The notes under the pieces are model-generated. The model was not told where the DNA came from. It searched no databases and saw nothing but the letters and a program-made list of their open reading frames with translations. Position numbers and translations under genes: made by a program. Source: Sinomonas albida (GTDB lineage: Bacteria; Actinomycetota; Actinomycetes; Actinomycetales; Micrococcaceae). From it: a stretch of 64,000 nt of DNA. The DNA is taken from assembly GCF_004919045.1 (NCBI RefSeq), contig NZ_SWDW01000005.1:62001-126000 (forward strand). The letters are read 5' to 3'. Positions 61,835 to 64,000 of this stretch are shown here, piece by piece. The stretch's first letter is position 1. Each line of letters opens with the position of its first letter.

Positions 61835-64000
61835 CACTTGACCAGCTTGTAGACGGTCGTGTTGCCGACCGTGGTGGCCTGGAAGTTCTGCTGGACCCAC
61901 GTGGCGATCGACGAGGTGTCGCTCGCTCCGCCGCGGCCGCCGAAGCCACCGCCGCCGCCCATGCCGCCGCCGGCGATGTAGTACGTGATCTGGCCGCTGG
62001 ACACGAGCGCCTTGAACTCGTCGAGGCTCGGGTACGGGTCGCTGCCAGTGAAGCCGCCCATCGCGATGACGTTCGTGTTCGAGGCGAGCTCGAGGCTTGC
62101 CGCGGAATTGGATCCGTTGGTCGCCGCGGACCACTTGGTGGTGGTCTGCTTGAGGAGCGCGACGAGCTCGCTTGAGGCGCTCGCTTCGCCGCCGGGGCCG
62201 CCGAAGCCGCCGGCCTGGGCGCCCTGACTGGTGCTGCCCTGACCCGTGCCGCTCTGGGCGCCCTGTGAGGACCCCGAAGTGCCGTTGCCGGTCGCGCCGC
62301 CGTCGGCAGCGCCGCCGAAGCCCTCGGCCGAGGAGCCCGTGCGGTCACGGAACCCGCTGAAGCCGGCACGGTTGCCGGACGCGCCGAAGCCGTCCTGGCC
62401 GTTCGGCCCCGAGGTCGGGATCGCGCCGGTGTGGCCCTGGGCCGCAGTGGCGATGGTGAACGCCGTCGTGCCGAGCCCGCCGGCGAGCAGCGCCGTGACG
62501 GCCACCGCGACGGCCCCGAAGCGCAGCCGGTCGAAGCGGACCACGAGGCCCAGCGCGGCCAGCACACCCAGGATCACGATGACGACCTTGAGCCACGGGA
62601 GCCATGAGGCGTCCCGGCCCAGAAGGACGGCCGACCAGATGCTCGCCGCGAGGACGGTGACCGCGAGCACGATGCGCGACGGCCAGTACGCCCGGCCGCG
62701 CCACAGCTCGGCGCCGCCGATGCCGATCACGCCGGCGATCCCCGGGGCGAGGGCGATCGTGTAGTACGGATGAACGGTGCCGGTCATGAAGCTGAGGACC
62801 GCCGCCGTGACGAGCGTCCAGCCGCCCCACACGATGAGGGAGGCCCGGACGCGATCCGTGCGGATGGCGCGGCGCGTGAACCAGAAGCCGGCCACGAGGA
62901 GGATGAGCGCCGCGGGGAGCAGCCACGAGACCTCGGTGCCGAAGCTCGAGCCGAACATGCGGAGGATGCCGGCCTGCCCGCCGAACATCGTCCCGCCGGG
63001 GCCGCCGTTGCCGCCGCCTCCCGGGAATCCGCCGAGTCCATTAGACCCGCCCAGCCCAGCCGCGCCCGCGGCAGCACCGACGTCGGCCGCGCCGCCGGGG
63101 GCGCCGCCCAGGCGATCGCCGCCGGCGCCCCCGCCACGGTTGCCGAAGATGCGGGCGAAGCCGTTGTAGCCGAATGTGAGCTCGAGGAAGCTGTTGGTCT
63201 GCGAACCCGCCATGTAGGGGCGGACGCTCGTGGGCGTGAGCGTGAACGCGAGGAGGTACGCGCCGGCCACCACGACGATGCCGCCCAGCGCGCCGAGCAG
63301 GTGCATGAGGCGCCGGCGCAGCGTGGTCGGCGCCGCCCACAGGTAGGCCAGGCCGAGAGCAGGGACGATGATGACGCCCTGGAGCATCTTGGTGAGGAAC
63401 GCGAGGCCGATCACGGCGCCCGCCGCGGCGAGCCACTTCCAGCCCGCCTTCTCGATCGCGCGAACCGTGAGGTAGGCCGCGAGGACTAGGCAGAACGTGA
63501 GCATCGCGTCCGGGTTGTTGAACCGGAACATGAGCGCGGCAACCGGCGTCGCGGCAAGCGCGGCGCCCGCAAGGAGGCCTGCGACCGGTCCGCTCACGCG
63601 CTTGACCGCGGCGTACATGAGCGCGACGGCCGCGACGCCCATGAGCGCCTCGGGCAGGAGCATCGTGAACGAGTTGAAGCCGAAGATCCGGCCCAGGAGG
63701 CCCGGGATCCAGAACGCGGCCGGCGGCTTGTCCACCGTGATGGCGTTGCCCGCGTCGAGCGAGCCGAAGAACCATGCGACCCAGTTCTTGCTGCCTGCCT
63801 GGATCGCCGCGGCATAGAACGAGTTCGCGTACCCCGAGTTCGTGAGGTTCCAGAGGTACAGGAACGCGCTTGCGACGACGAGCCCGAGCGCTGACGGGCG
63901 GACCCAGCGGGGCTGGTCCGTGCCGAACGCGAGGCGCCCCCAGCGGCTTCCGGAGGAATCACGGCCGGAGAGCGGACGACGGCGGGAGGCGCGGTCGGCG
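61834..64000 (-). CDS. Glycosyltransferase family 39 (ArnT/PMT-like), upstream copy, 5' end outside window
   Basis: At least 721 residues; the frame is open to the window edge, starting inside a basic cytosolic region (RASRRRPLSGRDSSG). Signature block SFYAAAIQAGSKNWVAWFFGSLDAGNAITVDKPPAAFW, then LMFRFNNPDAMLTFCLVLAA. Two Gly-rich inserts (after the ARIFGNR segment, and GFGGAADGGATGNGTSGSSQ) and a C-terminal domain ASSELVALLKQTTTKWSAATNGSNSAASLELASNTNVIAMGGFTGSDP similar to the next gene's. The stop overlaps the next ATG, so both copies are coupled and probably arose by duplication. Confidence 0.93.
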   Translation of the reverse strand, partial: ADRASRRRPLSGRDSSGSRWGRLAFGTDQPRWVRPSALGLVVASAFLYLWNLTNSGYANSFYAAAIQAGSKNWVAWFFGSLDAGNAITVDKPPAAFWIPGLLGRIFGFNSFTMLLPEALMGVAAVALMYAAVKRVSGPVAGLLAGAALAATPVAALMFRFNNPDAMLTFCLVLAAYLTVRAIEKAGWKWLAAAGAVIGLAFLTKMLQGVIIVPALGLAYLWAAPTTLRRRLMHLLGALGGIVVVAGAYLLAFTLTPTSVRPYMAGSQTNSFLELTFGYNGFARIFGNRGGGAGGDRLGGAPGGAADVGAAAGAAGLGGSNGLGGFPGGGGNGGPGGTMFGGQAGILRMFGSSFGTEVSWLLPAALILLVAGFWFTRRAIRTDRVRASLIVWGGWTLVTAAVLSFMTGTVHPYYTIALAPGIAGVIGIGGAELWRGRAYWPSRIVLAVTVLAASIWSAVLLGRDASWLPWLKVVIVILGVLAALGLVVRFDRLRFGAVAVAVTALLAGGLGTTAFTIATAAQGHTGAIPTSGPNGQDGFGASGNRAGFSGFRDRTGSSAEGFGGAADGGATGNGTSGSSQGAQSGTGQGSTSQGAQAGGFGGPGGEASASSELVALLKQTTTKWSAATNGSNSAASLELASNTNVIAMGGFTGSDPYPSLDEFKALVSSGQITYYIAGGGMGGGGGFGGRGGASDTSSIATWVQQNFQATTVGNTTVYKLVK

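Overview
The window is high-GC actinobacterial DNA, most like a Micrococcaceae genome of the Arthrobacter/Sinomonas type. This genus-level guess is inference from content: a class E sortase with an LAxTG-type substrate, a DtxR/IdeR-type iron box, an Lhr helicase beside a Nei-type glycosylase, a DevR-like LuxR regulator, several candidate leaderless starts, and a tRNA-Ser with no encoded CCA. Both edges cut genes: ppc at the left, and a family 39 glycosyltransferase at the right. No phage, integrase, transposase or CRISPR array was recognised.

Layout. 0-6 kb: 3' part of ppc, a small heat-shock protein, a GAF-type sensor kinase facing a NarL/LuxR-type response regulator, and a SHOCT membrane protein. 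6-9.6 kb: a helix-turn-helix regulator with its own palindromic operator and a coupled SRPBCC gene, a zinc alcohol dehydrogenase, a repeat patch, and a Nei-type glycosylase. 9.6-18.5 kb: the 1700-residue Lhr helicase, a DUF4232 lipoprotein, a sulfite-oxidase-like enzyme, a cation/proton antiporter and a ParB-like protein. 18.7-21.5 kb: a secreted protein with a degenerate sortase-like end, diverging from a three-gene class E sortase locus.

22.3-38.3 kb is a surface-polysaccharide region: tyrosine autokinase and phosphatase, flippase, five glycosyltransferases, an acetyltransferase, a Wzy-like polymerase/ligase, the initiating phosphoglycosyl transferase, DUF4012, a cell-wall protein with two LANTG sorting motifs, and an SGNH-fold protein that appears to lack catalytic residues. 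Its core (about 24.3-33 kb) has visibly lower GC than the flanks, which suggests horizontal acquisition. 38.5-47.2 kb holds small housekeeping and membrane genes, a frameshifted small gene, and a multicopper oxidase behind an iron box, followed by a perfect 38-bp palindrome and tRNA-Ser(CGA).

The most notable system is at 47.4-51.3 kb on the minus strand: an ECF sigma factor gene followed, each by a 4-nt ATGA/GTGA overlap, by ogt, alkB, tag and alkA, with a second ogt just upstream. It is a complete alkylation-damage repair set with no Ada regulator in view and its own sigma factor. tadA and a 54-residue membrane protein precede it. 52-59 kb: a MalT-like LuxR ATPase diverging from upp, a second ECF sigma/putative anti-sigma pair next to a secreted protein, a VOC protein and a YihY/BrkB membrane protein. 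59.6-64 kb: two overlapping glycosyltransferase-39 genes with glycine-rich repeats.

Across the window the 11-mer CGCCGTCGTCC (usually followed by G) recurs on both strands and in all reading frames far more often than expected.
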